Source of the DNA: Leclercia sp. S52
GTDB lineage: Bacteria > Pseudomonadota > Gammaproteobacteria > Enterobacterales > Enterobacteriaceae
Assembly: GCF_039727615.1 (NCBI RefSeq)
Contig: NZ_CP152474.1
Coordinates: 1,674,001 to 1,738,000 of the forward strand
Reading direction: 5' to 3'
DNA length: 64,000 nucleotides
Translations under genes and position numbers: made by a program
In this document: positions 41,342-51,659 of the stretch, piece by piece
Layout: every line of letters starts with the position of its first letter
Position numbering within the stretch: position 1 is the first letter of the stretch
Notes under the pieces: model-generated
Told to the model about the DNA's origin: nothing
Databases searched by the model: none
Seen by the model: only the letters and a program-made list of their open reading frames with translations

Positions 41342-42089
41342 ATGGACATCAGTAAGCGCCAGTTTTTACAGCAAATGGGCGTTGTCACGGCCGGTGCGGC
41401 GCTGGTACCGCTGGCGGAGGCGGGGATCGCGTTTGGCCCGGAGCGGCATGAAGGTTCTGCCCAGCATCGCTACGCCATGCTGATCGATCTGCGCCGCTGC
41501 ATCGGCTGCCAGTCCTGCACGGTGAGCTGCACCATTGAGAACCAGACACCGCAAGGGGCGTTTCGTACCACCGTCAACCAGTATCAGGTCCGGCTTGCCG
41601 ACCGCGACGACGTGACTAACGTGCTGTTGCCCCGACTGTGCAACCATTGCGATAACCCGCCCTGCGTGCCGGTCTGCCCGGTGCAGGCCACCTTCCAGCG
41701 TAAGGACGGCATCGTGGTGATCGACAACACCCGCTGCGTCGGCTGCGCCTACTGCGTGCAGGCCTGTCCGTACGATGCCCGCTTTATCAACCATGCCACC
41801 CAGACGGCGGATAAATGCACCTTCTGCGCGCACCGTCTCGAAGCCGGGCTGCTGCCGGCCTGCGTGGAATCCTGCGTGGGGGGGAGCACGAATCATTGGC
41901 GATATGAAAGATCCCCGCAGCACCCTGAGCCGGATGCTGGCGGCGCACCGGGACAACATCAAGGTGCTGAAGCCGGAAAACAACACCCGGCCGCACGTCT
42001 TCTATCTCGGGCTGGATGAGGCCTTTGTCTCGCCGCTGCAGGGCCGCGCCCGGCCTGCACTCTGGCAGGAGGTAGACTATGGTCATTAA
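41342..42089 (+). pseudogene. ttrB: Tetrathionate reductase iron-sulfur subunit TtrB, frameshifted at a G7 run
   Basis: The electron-transfer subunit, carrying four [4Fe-4S] clusters between TtrC and TtrA. Cys clusters are visible in RRCIGCQSCTVSC, CNHCDNPPCVPVCP, RCVGCAYCVQACP and CTFCAHRLEAG. The Tat signal begins MDISKRQFLQQ with Lys-Arg instead of Arg-Arg. Salmonella TtrB is the known natural example of this variant. The frame is lost at 41878-41884. One base fewer gives SCVGGARIIGDMKD and a 248-residue product. It overlaps ttrC by 11 bases. Confidence 0.92.
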
Positions 42090-43074
42090 TGAGATGCTGG
42101 CTCAACCCCAGGCGATTACCTGGCTGCCCTGGGCCGTGCAGTACTTTTTCTTTATCGGGATTGCCGCCTGCGCCGCCCTGTTGGCCTGCGCGGCCCGCTG
42201 GCTGCGACACCGGCACGGCGAGCAGTGTGAGCGGGTGTGCCTGTTTATCGCTCTCACCTGCGGGATCACCGCTCCGCTGGCGTTGACCGCCGACCTGCAC
42301 CAGACTGCCCGCTTCTGGCACTTTTACGCCTGGCCGACCCCCTGGTCGTGGATGCCCTGGGGCGCGCTCTTTTTACCGCTGTTCACGCTGCTGCTGGGGC
42401 TGTGGTTCCTGCTTTTTCATCTGCGCAGGGGCGATACCCGGCTGCTGCGCGCGCTGGCGCTGGCGACGGCGCTGACGGCCATCGGTCTGCTGCTCTATAC
42501 CGGGCGGGAAGTCTCCGTGGTGCGCGCCAGACCGGTGTGGTTCAGCTACTGGCTCCCGGCGGCGATGTTCTTCAGCGCCATGAGCGTGCTGCTGGCGATG
42601 CTCGGCCTGGCGATGCGCGATCTTACCCGGCGGCTGGCGCAGGGGCAGGTTGTGACCCTCGTCCTGCTCGGGGCGGTGATGCTGGCGTGGTATCTCGGCG
42701 ATACCCTGTCGGGGGAAGCGCTGCGCCAGCAGTGGCAGCTCGGCGGTGAGATCCGCCTTTACCTGCTTACCCTGATGCTGCTGTGGACAGCGGCGCTGGC
42801 GGTCTCGTTGTATGCCAGCCGGTATCAACCCCCGTTCTTTATCACGCTCGCAAGCGCGCTGCTGGTGGCGATCCTCTGCTGGACGCTGCGCTGGGCTGTG
42901 CTGCTGGGTGGGCAAATTATCCCGAAATACAACGCCCTGACGAATGACTACTCTCTGCCGATGGGGACCGACGGCCTGCTGGCGATTATCGGCACCTTCG
43001 GTCTGTGGCTGGCCCTGACGATCGTCCTCGGGGAGTGCGTGACCTGGCTTTCAAGGAGATACCCGCATGCCTAA
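42079..43074 (+). CDS. ttrC: Tetrathionate reductase membrane subunit TtrC
   Basis: A 331-residue NrfD/PsrC-family protein with about nine hydrophobic segments. It oxidises menaquinol in the inner membrane and passes electrons to TtrB on the periplasmic side. Conserved features include the polar TADLHQTARFWHFY and GREVSVVRARPVW stretches near the quinone site. aggaggt precedes the start inside ttrB, and the 3' end overlaps ttrA by 8 bases, so the three genes are tightly coupled. Confidence 0.94.
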   Translation: MVINEMLAQPQAITWLPWAVQYFFFIGIAACAALLACAARWLRHRHGEQCERVCLFIALTCGITAPLALTADLHQTARFWHFYAWPTPWSWMPWGALFLPLFTLLLGLWFLLFHLRRGDTRLLRALALATALTAIGLLLYTGREVSVVRARPVWFSYWLPAAMFFSAMSVLLAMLGLAMRDLTRRLAQGQVVTLVLLGAVMLAWYLGDTLSGEALRQQWQLGGEIRLYLLTLMLLWTAALAVSLYASRYQPPFFITLASALLVAILCWTLRWAVLLGGQIIPKYNALTNDYSLPMGTDGLLAIIGTFGLWLALTIVLGECVTWLSRRYPHA

Positions 43075-46000
43075 ATTATCCCGCCGTCAATGGCTGAAAA
43101 TCGGCGTGGCCGCCGGTGGTTTTGCCGCGTTCGGTCTGAGCTATCGCGATGTCGCCCGGCGGGCCGTTGAAGGGCTGGTCAACGGCACCTCCGGCAAAGT
43201 GACCCGCGACCGGATCCACGGCAACTCGCTTCCCCCGGAAGGCTGCGCCCGCAACGGCTGGGAGAACACGCCCGGCCAGATGGTCTCCATGACCCAGTGT
43301 TTTGGCTGCTGGACGCTGTGCGGCATCCGGGTACGGGTGGATAAGCAGGCGAACCAGGTGCTGCGCATCGCCGGTAACCCCTGGCATCCGCTCTCCCATG
43401 AAAAACCGTTTCCCGGCACGATGCCGTTTGCCGAAGCGATGGCCCGGCTTGCCGGAGAAAGCGGACTCGAATCCCGCTCCACCGCCTGCGCGCGCGGGGC
43501 TACGCTGCTGGAGAGCCTGACCAGCCCGCTGCGGCTCCTCACCCCGATGAAGCGCGCGGGCAAACGCGGCGAGGGGAAATGGCAGCGCATCAGCTTCGAG
43601 CAGCTGATCGAAGAGGTCGTGGAGGGTGGGGATCTGTTCGGGGAGGGGCACGTGGACGGACTGCGCGCCATTCGCGATCTCACCACTCCGGTGGATGCCC
43701 GCCATCCAGCGTACGGTCCAAAGGTCAATCAGCTGCTGGTGACCAACACCAGCGATGAGGGCCGGGATGGCTTCCTGCACCGTTTTGCCCTCAACAGCTT
43801 TGGATCGAAGAACTTTGGTGCCCACGGGGCCTATTGCGGGCTGGCCTACCGCGCAGGATCCGGGGCGCTGATGGGCGATCTGGATAAAAACCCGCACGTC
43901 AAACCGGACTGGGAAAACGTCGAGTTCGCGCTGTTTATGGGCACCTCGCCGGCCCAGTCGGGCAACCCTTTCAAGCGCCAGGCCCGCCAGCTTGCCAGCG
44001 CCCGGCTGCGGAAATTTAACTACGTGGTGGTCTCACCGGCCCTGCCGCTGACCACGGTGCTGGCCGACGATCATGGCCACTGGCTGGCGGTGAAGCCCGG
44101 CACGGATTCGGCGCTGGCGATGGCGATGATCCGCTGGATCATCGATAACGAGCGCTATGCTGCGGACTATCTGACGCTCACCAGCCGTGAGGCGATGGCG
44201 CGCGCCGGGGAGAAGAGCTGGAGCAACGCCACCTGGCTGGCGATTGCCGATGAAAACCACCCTCTGACGGGGCAACACCTGCACCTTTCCCATCTTTACG
44301 GGGAGGAGGGGCAGGCAGATGAGGCGCTGGTGGTGAACGAGGCGGGTGGTCTGGTGCCCGTCAGCCAGTGCGATCGCGGCGCGCTGTTGGTGACCCGGCA
44401 GGTGACCCTGCACGATGGCACCAGGGTAACGGTGAAAAGCAGCTTCCAGTGTCTGAAAGAGTCGGCGCAGCGCTTTACCCTGGAAGCCTACAGCCAGCAG
44501 TGCGGTGTGGCAGTCGATCGGATCGTCGCGCTGGCCACGGCTTTCACAAGCTACGGTCGTAAGGCGGCGGTGGTGACTCACGGCGGCATGATGTCCGGAA
44601 ACGGGTTCTATAACGCCTGGGCGGTGATGATGCTTAACGTGCTGCTGGGAAACATGAGCCTCAGCGGCGGGGTGTTCGTCGGCGGCGGCAAATTCAACGG
44701 TGAGGTGAATGGGGCCTGCTATAACCTGGAGCAGTTCCCCGGCAAGGTGGCGCCCAAAGGGCTCAATATCGCCCGCAGTAAAGCCGATTATGCCGGCTCG
44801 GAGGAGTACCGGGCGAAAATCGCCGCAGGCCAGTCGCCGTGGCCCGCCGCAGCGCCATGGTATCCCTTTGTCGCCGGGCAACTGACCGAGCTGTTACCCT
44901 CCGCGCTGGCGGGCTATCCCTATCCGCTGAAGGCGTGGATCTCCAACATGACCAACCCGCTGTACGGCGTTCCGGGGCTGCGGGCGGTGATTGAGGAGCG
45001 CCTGGCGGATCCGCAGCGCCTGCCGCTGTTTATCGCCATTGATGCGTTCATGAATGAGACCACCGCCCTGGCGGACTATATCGTCCCGGATACCCATAAT
45101 TTCGAAAGCTGGGGATTCAGCGCCCCCCTGGGGCGGGGTGGCGAGTAAAACGTCCACCGCACGCTGGCCGGTGGTGGCCGCCGCGACGGCGAAAACCGCC
45201 GGGGGCGAGCCGGTGTCCATGGAGGCGTTCTGTATTGCGGTGGCAAAACGGATGCAGCTTCCGGGGTTTGGCGACAACGCCATCCCGGATGCGCAGGGGG
45301 AAATGCACCCTCTCCATCGTGCTGAAGATTACTATCTGCGCGTTGCCGCCAATATCGCTTTTGCCGGGCAGAAGCCGCTGCCCGCCGCCAGCGAGCAGGA
45401 TAGGGTTTTGTCGGGTGTGGATCGCATCTTCCCGGCGATCGAACAGACCCTGACGGCTCAGGAGGTCCTGCCGGTGGCATTTCTCTACAGCCGGGGAGGG
45501 CGGTTTGCACCGGAGGCCTCAGGTCGCAAAGGGGAGATGATGGGGACAGAGTGGACTAAACCGCTGCATATCTGGAACCCGCAGGTGGCGGCTTACAAAC
45601 ACGCCATCACCGGCGAGCGCTTCAGCGGCTGTCCGACCTGGTATCCGGCCCGCCTGTCTGATGGCCGGGCGCTGGAGGCAGTCTATCCGCCAGCGGAGTG
45701 GCCGATGCAGCTAATGTCGTTTAAATCGAACGTGATGAGCAGTTCAAGCACCGTCGTGGAACGGTTGCATCACGTGAAGCCGACGGGGCTGGTGGCGATC
45801 CACCCGCAGGATGGCGCACGGTTTGGCCTACAGCACGGCGACCTCGCACGGATACAGACGCCGGGCGGCAGCGTGGAGGCGCAGGTGAGTTTACTCTCCG
45901 GGGTGATGCCGGGGGTGATTGCCATGGAGCATGGCTACGGTCACAGGGAGATGGGGGCACGGCAGCACTGGCTGGATGGCGAGCCGCTGGCGCAGCGCAG

Positions 46001-46136
46001 CCAGATTGCCTCCGGGGTGAATCTCAACGATCTCGGTTTTGCCGATCCCACCCGCAAAGTGCCGGGTCCGTGGCTGGAATGGGTCACGGGATCCTCAGTG
46101 CGCCAGGGGTTACCGGCGAGGATTGAGAAAGCGTGA
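43067..46136 (+). pseudogene. ttrA: Tetrathionate reductase catalytic subunit TtrA, frameshifted at a C6 run
   Basis: The molybdopterin subunit that reduces tetrathionate to thiosulfate in the periplasm. The Tat signal SRRQWLKIG starts the chain. CFGCWTLCG plus CARG are the [4Fe-4S] ligands, and the Cys in HGAYCGLAYR is the likely Mo ligand. The frame breaks at 45123-45128. With five C it reads FSAPWGGVASKTS and gives 1022 residues, close to Salmonella TtrA. The C-terminal cofactor-binding domain (residues about 880-1015) ends RIEKA. Its end overlaps the convergent GNAT gene by 27 bases. Confidence 0.92.
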
Positions 46137-46562
46137 TGTAAACGGCAGCACCAGCCTTCGCCACGGCCCGGTGATGTTACAGACGCCCATCTCATCGGTC
46201 TCCTGCCAGCCCAGCCGGTGATAGAAGGCCAGCGCCTGGGCGTTGCGGGTCGCCACCTTCAGTGAGGCCGGCTGCGTTGTATCCGCCAGTCCGTGCGCCA
46301 ACAGCGCGCGCCCCAGTCCCTGGCCGTGGCAGGCTTCGTCGACATACAGATGGTGGACGAAGTTCTCTTCGGCCCAGATGGCGATAAAACCGCACAGACG
46401 CCCGTCCTGCTCTGCCACCCAGATCTGCTCATCCTGGGTCTGGCGGGCAAAATCATCCAGCTGAAACCGCGACGGATCCACCCAGTAGAAGGTGCGGCGT
46501 CGCGCGTCGAGGAACAGCTGCGCCAGCGCGGGGGCGTCTCCATCATGCAGGGTTCTGATCAT
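46110..46562 (-). CDS. GNAT-family N-acetyltransferase
   Basis: A 150-residue acetyltransferase. HHLYVDEACHGQGLGRALL forms the acetyl-CoA pyrophosphate-binding A motif, and LKVATRNAQALAFYHRLGW is the B motif. The start MIRTLHDGDAPAL at 46562 has gaagg properly spaced; a TTG four codons earlier is less likely. The substrate is unknown. It overlaps the 3' end of ttrA on the opposite strand. Confidence 0.88.
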   Translation of the reverse strand: MIRTLHDGDAPALAQLFLDARRRTFYWVDPSRFQLDDFARQTQDEQIWVAEQDGRLCGFIAIWAEENFVHHLYVDEACHGQGLGRALLAHGLADTTQPASLKVATRNAQALAFYHRLGWQETDEMGVCNITGPWRRLVLPFTSRFLNPRR

Positions 46563-46596
46563 AATTACCTTCAACCGAGCTGCCTCCCGGCAGCCG

Positions 46597-47966
46597 TTAC
46601 ACCCGAAAAAGTAAATGCAACATTAGTCCCGCAACGGCGCAGCCCGCAATCACCTGCGTCACCTTCAGTTTAAAACGGAACAAGGCGATCGCCGCGGAGA
46701 GCGCAATGACCGCAGCCAGCCAGTCAAAATGACCTGAAAAACCGTCGGGCCACAGCACATGATAGCCAAAGAACAGGGCCAGGTTGAGGATAACCCCGAC
46801 GACGGCTGCCGTGATGGCAGTCAGGGGCGCGGTAAATTTAATGTCATTATGGGTCGTTTCAACAAAAGGTCCGCCTGCGAGGATAAACAGAAAGGACGGA
46901 AGAAAGGTAAACCATGTCACCATCGTCGCGGCCACCGCTCCCCCCGAGGAAAAGCATGTCGGGTCCAGACACCGCCTTTACATACCCGCCGACGAAGCCA
47001 ACGAAGGCGACAACCATAATTAACGGACCCGGCGTTGTTTCACCCAGCGCCAGCCCGTCGATCATCTGGGTAGGGGTGAGCCAGTGATAGTGGGTCACGG
47101 CGCCCTGATAGATATACGGCAGCACCGCATACGCACCGCCAAAGGTGAGAAGCGCCGCTTTGGTAAAGAACCAGCTCATCTGGGTAATGGGGTGTTCCCA
47201 TCCCAGCGTCAACCAGAGCGTGGCCATCGGTATCCCCCACAGGAGCGCCCCTGTGATGATCACCCACATCAGTCGTGACCATTTGAAAACGGCATGTGCC
47301 GGAGTCGGGGTATCATCATCAATGATGGCGGGCCCATAAGATTTTCCGGCGGTGCCGTGGCCTGCGCCGCCGGAAAATCTCTCCGGCGACAGACGCCCCC
47401 CCGAGGAAACCGATAATGGCTGCCGACAGAACAATAAGCGGGAAAGGGACATTAAGGGTGAAGATGGCGACAAACGCTGCACCGGCAATTGCCCACTGGG
47501 TATTATTTTTCAACGCGCGCGAACCGATACGGTGCGCCGCCTGGACCACAATCGCGGTGATCGCCGGTTTGATCCCATAAAATAATCCTGCAACCACGGG
47601 CAGATCGCCCCAGGCGATATAGATCCACGAGAGCGCAATCAGGATCAACAGCGAGGGGAGCACAAACAGGACGCCGGCCACCACCCCACCCCAGGTACGG
47701 TGCATCAGCCAGCCGATATAGGTCGCCAGCTGCTGCGCCTCGGGGCCCGGGAGAACCATGCAATAATTCAGGGCGTGCAGGAAACGTTGCTCAGAGATCC
47801 AGCGCCGGTTCTCCACCAGCTCCTGGTGCATGATCGAGATTTGACCTGCCGGACCGCCGAAGCTGATAAACCCCAGCTTGAGCCAGAACAAAAACGCATC
47901 CCGGAAGCTCACCGGATGAGGCGGGCTTTCTGTATCGGTGATAACGTGCGACGGATTTTTAGTCAT
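46597..47966 (-). pseudogene. chrA: Chromate transporter ChrA, two frameshifts at C runs
   Basis: ChrA exports chromate across the inner membrane. The N-terminal half has the family motif [19 protein letters not shown] and [15 protein letters not shown]. The second half repeats the pattern as LLTFGGAYAVLPYIYQ and LGETTPGPLIMVVAF. Removing one base at 47396-47402 gives [14 protein letters not shown]. Removing one at 46940-46945 gives FLGGAVAATMVTWFTFLP. The result is a continuous 455-residue protein of normal ChrA size. It overlaps chrB by 8 bases. Confidence 0.9.
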
Positions 47967-48897
47967 GATCGGACCCCAGTTTATAATTCATCAACAGGCC
48001 ATCAAACAGCGTGCATGCTGTGGCCAGCAAGGTGTCGTCGTCCGTGATGCTCTCCCTGAGCCCTGCCAGCACACTTTCCACCCCGGCGGCTTCGGGCGGT
48101 TGTACACCGCCGATATCCAGGTAATGCACTAACAGCCCAAACTGCGTCAGGGGGCGGGTTTCAAGCGCAAATCTTTTCAGCAGCACTTCAAATGTCACCC
48201 TGGAATCCACATGGCTGAACCGTGCTCCGTCAAAATCGAAACCCACTCCATCCGCGGGACAGGCGGCGATATCCTCCAGCCATAAAAAGCGGGCCTCTGG
48301 ATCGATAAAACGGCGGATCAGCCAGGCGCTGGCCAGCCTGTCTACCCAGGGACGGCTGCGGGTCACCCAGATCTTATTTTTAAAGTCGCTGACAGCCAGC
48401 GGGCTCAGCTCGCCTTGCGTAGGCTGGGGTTCGTCGGGGGAAATTATGCGATTAACGTACAGCTCCAGCTCCTGCAGGGCGGATTCGGCCTGCTGCCTGG
48501 CACCGGAGGGGAAGAAATCGATAGCCTCTGTTTTGAGAAAGGCTTTTCGCAGTTTACGGATCTGTTTCAGTTGGATCAGCACCGCATCCGGGGTGAGAGC
48601 AGCACGGGTTCGCTGTATCTCTGACATCAGTTCAGCGTAATTTTCGCTGCGATCGAACAGGGAACGGAAATCCGCGCCTTCAGGCTCTTCGGCTAATAAC
48701 ACAAAGGCGCTGCCGCCGCCTGCACAGACTTCATGCGCTATCTGCTCAAAGGTGTCTCTACCCTCCGGGCGTTCCGGCATAAGGTAAACACCGTCGCGTA
48801 ATACCGCCGCGCCGGAGGCTTTTAAGGTGCGCCAGACCCGCATCCGGAGTGTGGCTTGCTCTGTCGAGAGCGTGAGAATAAGGATCAGCATTTTCAT
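47959..48897 (-). CDS. chrB: Chromate-responsive regulator ChrB
   Basis: A 312-residue protein of the ChrB family, which senses chromate and controls chrA. The N-terminal half (residues 1-130) is the helical regulatory domain. The C-terminal ChrB domain contains [32 protein letters not shown] in two short conserved blocks around residues 175-205, and LVHYLDIGG. It heads the chrBA operon. An inverted repeat overlaps its start codon, consistent with self-regulation. Confidence 0.9.
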   Translation of the reverse strand: MKMLILILTLSTEQATLRMRVWRTLKASGAAVLRDGVYLMPERPEGRDTFEQIAHEVCAGGGSAFVLLAEEPEGADFRSLFDRSENYAELMSEIQRTRAALTPDAVLIQLKQIRKLRKAFLKTEAIDFFPSGARQQAESALQELELYVNRIISPDEPQPTQGELSPLAVSDFKNKIWVTRSRPWVDRLASAWLIRRFIDPEARFLWLEDIAACPADGVGFDFDGARFSHVDSRVTFEVLLKRFALETRPLTQFGLLVHYLDIGGVQPPEAAGVESVLAGLRESITDDDTLLATACTLFDGLLMNYKLGSDHD

Positions 48898-48936
48898 ATG
48901 TAGAGATTAGTACAGGATGAAACATGCTCTACATAT
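48896..48936. promoter_or_regulatory. 10-bp inverted repeat at the chrB start (candidate ChrB operator)
   Basis: atatgtagag (48896-48905) and ctctacatat (48927-48936) are perfect inverted copies separated by 21 bases. The left arm overlaps the chrB start codon. The spacing of three helical turns suits a dimer-of-dimers or a looped operator. Confidence 0.55.
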
Positions 48937-49049
48937 TGTTTTGGAATATGATATAGCCGCTCGTGACAATCGAACAAGTGACCCTGGCTGTATCGCTAAA
49001 AAAGGTGTCACGGCGACGCGGCGTGGCACCCCCGGGTTTGCGATGTGCT

Positions 49050-50420
49050 TTAGCAGGTGAACGCCTTCTCTTTCGCCAGCAGGAACGGGCGCAAATAGGC
49101 CACGGTATTCGACAGCGGGATCACCTCATCCGCGAGATTAATCTTCAATACGTCGCGAATGTACGTCCGTCGGGTGACGATCCGTCCCCACAGTTCCGGG
49201 TAGGCTGCCTGGATTTTGCTTTGCAGCGCCGCATCCGCCAGCGCGATGCTCTCTTCGGCGCTGACGCCGGTGTAGCCCGGCACCGAAGGGATAATATCGA
49301 TCTGCAGGATCATCCCGCTTTTCAGCGTCTCGGCGGAGTGAGGATAAATGGGGGAGGACATCCACTCTTCATCGGCGCTGAGATGCCCCGGATTGAGATG
49401 CCAGCCATACTGTACTTTGTTAAGCACCCGTTCGATATGGGCATACATCTCACCGCCCGGCATCCCGATACGGACAGTCTCAAGCCAGCTGGCGACCGCG
49501 GCGAAATAGGGTTTCGCTACCCGATCCAGATAATCTTTTTGCGCGTCAGGCAGCTCGCTCTCGTCGGCAATCACAAACCCGGTCCGGCTCGATAGCCCGC
49601 CTTTAAACCCGGTGGTCATCGACAGCGGCTGGCCGCGTTCCAGCTTTTTATAGGTGGGATAAAAATTCGCTTTCTCAAAACGCTGCCCGGCAGCGGCAAT
49701 GGTCACCACCGTCTGATACTGGCCTTCCGCCGCGAGCAGCGCCCCCAGTTCGGTCTCACGGATCCCCGGCTCTACTGCGTTCATGGCATTCAGCATGCAG
49801 CCGGAAGCGAGGTTAGCGCCATATTCGTAATGGGCGATTTCGTTCTCGTTGTTGGTCACGCGGGCGCCGTTATCGCCGCCAATAAACAGGTGCGCGGCGT
49901 TTTCCAGCTGGGCGCCGGTGCTGTTTTTCAGCGCCTCGACGATAAACCAGGGCAGATCGAAAAGCTGCCTGTTATCGGTCCCGGCAGAGGTAAACATTTT
50001 CCAGCCGACCAGCCCGATTCGGTTGACTTTATGAAGGCCTGTGTCGGTGAACAGCGTCTCCAGCGAGGTCTCATTGTCCATCGGTTGATTCGGCAGCGAG
50101 AAGTACGGGCAGTGCTTCAGCGTGACCGGGAGCCTGGAATGCTGCGCCATCTTCAGGTTTTCATTGCCGAGGATCGCCGTTGCTGCGCCCGTTTTATCGA
50201 CAATCAGCAGACCTTCCTCGAAGCGCGGGACAAAGCCGGTCAGGTACTCGAAGTTTCCTCCGTGCTCCTTATCGGCATAGATCACGAGGGCGTCATAGTC
50301 CGCCTCGCTCATGCGGGTCAGCACTTTATTTTTGCGCTCAAGCATCGTGGCATCGGTGAGCAATACCGGGGCCACGTCGGAGAAGTTGCGCGGGGGCGGG
50401 ATGGTCTGCAGCTGGATCAT
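49050..50420 (-). CDS. Peptidase M24 (aminopeptidase P/creatinase) homologue lacking the usual metal ligands
   Basis: A 456-residue protein with a creatinase-type N-terminal domain (residues 15-165) and a pita-bread C-terminal domain (residues 180-440). In active M24 enzymes two Asp, one His and two Glu bind two metals. Here the expected double-Asp segment reads SMTTGFKGGLSSRTGF, with no Asp. The GMxxxIEP segment reads GMILQIDIIP, and only a later Glu (AEES) is obvious. It may be catalytically altered or a binding protein. The second of two tandem ATGs is used because of spacing from gagg. No operon partner is evident. Confidence 0.75.
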   Translation of the reverse strand: MIQLQTIPPPRNFSDVAPVLLTDATMLERKNKVLTRMSEADYDALVIYADKEHGGNFEYLTGFVPRFEEGLLIVDKTGAATAILGNENLKMAQHSRLPVTLKHCPYFSLPNQPMDNETSLETLFTDTGLHKVNRIGLVGWKMFTSAGTDNRQLFDLPWFIVEALKNSTGAQLENAAHLFIGGDNGARVTNNENEIAHYEYGANLASGCMLNAMNAVEPGIRETELGALLAAEGQYQTVVTIAAAGQRFEKANFYPTYKKLERGQPLSMTTGFKGGLSSRTGFVIADESELPDAQKDYLDRVAKPYFAAVASWLETVRIGMPGGEMYAHIERVLNKVQYGWHLNPGHLSADEEWMSSPIYPHSAETLKSGMILQIDIIPSVPGYTGVSAEESIALADAALQSKIQAAYPELWGRIVTRRTYIRDVLKINLADEVIPLSNTVAYLRPFLLAKEKAFTC

Positions 50421-50450
50421 CATTTACCTCATCGTCAGAAAGCGGGGAAG

Positions 50451-50687
50451 TCAGGCGCTTTTTTTCGCGTGGACCCGCACGGTGGAGGCAGGCGAGTTGA
50501 TCAGTTTATTGGCCGGACGTACCGGGCGGCGCACAAGCTCCCCCTGGCAGTTGGGGCAGCGATGGTTGAGATGGGTTTCTACGCAGTCGGCGCAGAAGGT
50601 GCACTCAAAGGAGCAGATTCTGGCGTCCTGAGCGTCAGGGGGCAGGTCACGGTCACACCATTCACAGTTCGGGCGAAGTTCGAGCAT
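50451..50687 (-). CDS. DUF1272 zinc-ribbon-like small protein
   Basis: A 78-residue Cys-rich protein starting MLELRPNCEWCDRDLP, with aaggaagg upstream. Cys pairs CEWC, FECTFC, ADCVE and CPNC look able to bind one or two zinc ions, and the basic tail RRPVRPANK follows. The function of DUF1272 is unknown. It lies 31 bases upstream of the M24 homologue on the same strand and could share its transcript. Confidence 0.82.
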   Translation of the reverse strand: MLELRPNCEWCDRDLPPDAQDARICSFECTFCADCVETHLNHRCPNCQGELVRRPVRPANKLINSPASTVRVHAKKSA

Positions 50688-50805
50688 AGTTTCCTTCCTT
50701 TCAGCAGGTTGCTTCTGTCTCACTATGCCAGAGAGATCGCAACCCCGCGACAGCGATATCGCAGGGTTGAGATCAGCGTCCAAAGCTCAGGGACTGCTTT
50801 CGCCT

Positions 50806-51558
50806 CTACCGCCCGACCGCCGTTCCGCCATCCACCAGCAGCTCGGTGCCGACGGTATAGCTGGACTCATCCGACGCCAGATACAGCGCAGCTTTCGCCA
50901 GCTCGTCCGGCCGGCCTAAGCGCCCGAGCGGCACCAGACTGGCGATATCGCTCTGCAGGGTTTTTAGCGCTTCATCGTCTAACCCCAGCTTGCTCAGCGC
51001 CGGGGTTTCGACCGGTCCCGGGCTCAGGCCGTTGACGCGGATCCCGCGCGGCAATAACTCAACGGAGAGGGTGCGGGCCAGGGAGAGCAATCCGGCCTTG
51101 CTGGCGGCGTAAACGCTGCTGGTGGGCAGCCCGATATGGGCGCTGACCGAACCACATAAAATCACCGACGACGGATTATTCAGCAGCGGCAGCAGCGCCT
51201 GAATCAAAAAGAACGGCCCCTTGAGGTTGGTGCCCATCAGCCTGTCCCATGTCTCCTCCTGCCAGCTCTCCAGCGGGCCATGCGTCACGTCTCCGGCGTT
51301 GATGAACAGCGCATCCAGTCGCGGCCAGCGTGTGGCAAGGGTATCGGCCAGCGCCTGCTGCGCGCGGATATCGCCCGCATCGGCGTCGATCACCCAGGCG
51401 TTATCACCCAGCACGCGCTGCGCCTCGGCACGGGTCTGCGGGTTGCGCCCGGTCACCGCCACCTGCGCCCCTTCGGCGAGAAAGGCCTGCGCCGTTGCCA
51501 GACCAATGCCGCTGGTGCCGCCGGTGATCAGCGTGTATTTATCAGTTAAACGACCCAT
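50806..51558 (-). CDS. Short-chain dehydrogenase/reductase (classical SDR)
   Basis: A 250-residue SDR. The cofactor motif is TGGTSGIG, the catalytic set is Ser in CGSVSA and YAASK, and the NAG-type motif reads NAGD. GRNPQTR after the second strand suggests NADP(H) preference. The C-terminus ends DGGTAVGR. It is divergent from the HxlR regulator with a perfect 10-base inverted repeat between, so it is the likely target. The substrate is unknown. Confidence 0.9.
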   Translation of the reverse strand: MGRLTDKYTLITGGTSGIGLATAQAFLAEGAQVAVTGRNPQTRAEAQRVLGDNAWVIDADAGDIRAQQALADTLATRWPRLDALFINAGDVTHGPLESWQEETWDRLMGTNLKGPFFLIQALLPLLNNPSSVILCGSVSAHIGLPTSSVYAASKAGLLSLARTLSVELLPRGIRVNGLSPGPVETPALSKLGLDDEALKTLQSDIASLVPLGRLGRPDELAKAALYLASDESSYTVGTELLVDGGTAVGR

Positions 51559-51602
51559 TTTGCTTCTCCTGATTTGTCACTGGAGAAAGCACTATAGAAA
51601 CG

Positions 51603-51641
51603 TTAGTATCCAAAAGAAACCAGGTACCAAATGGATACTAA
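51603..51641. promoter_or_regulatory. 10-bp inverted repeat between SDR and hxlR-type gene
   Basis: ttagtatcca (51603-51612) and tggatactaa (51632-51641) are perfect inverted copies with 19 bases between. The repeat lies in the 101-base divergent gap and is a good candidate operator for the HxlR-family protein. Confidence 0.7.
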
Positions 51642-51659
51642 AGAGGCGAAAGGTGTGCG

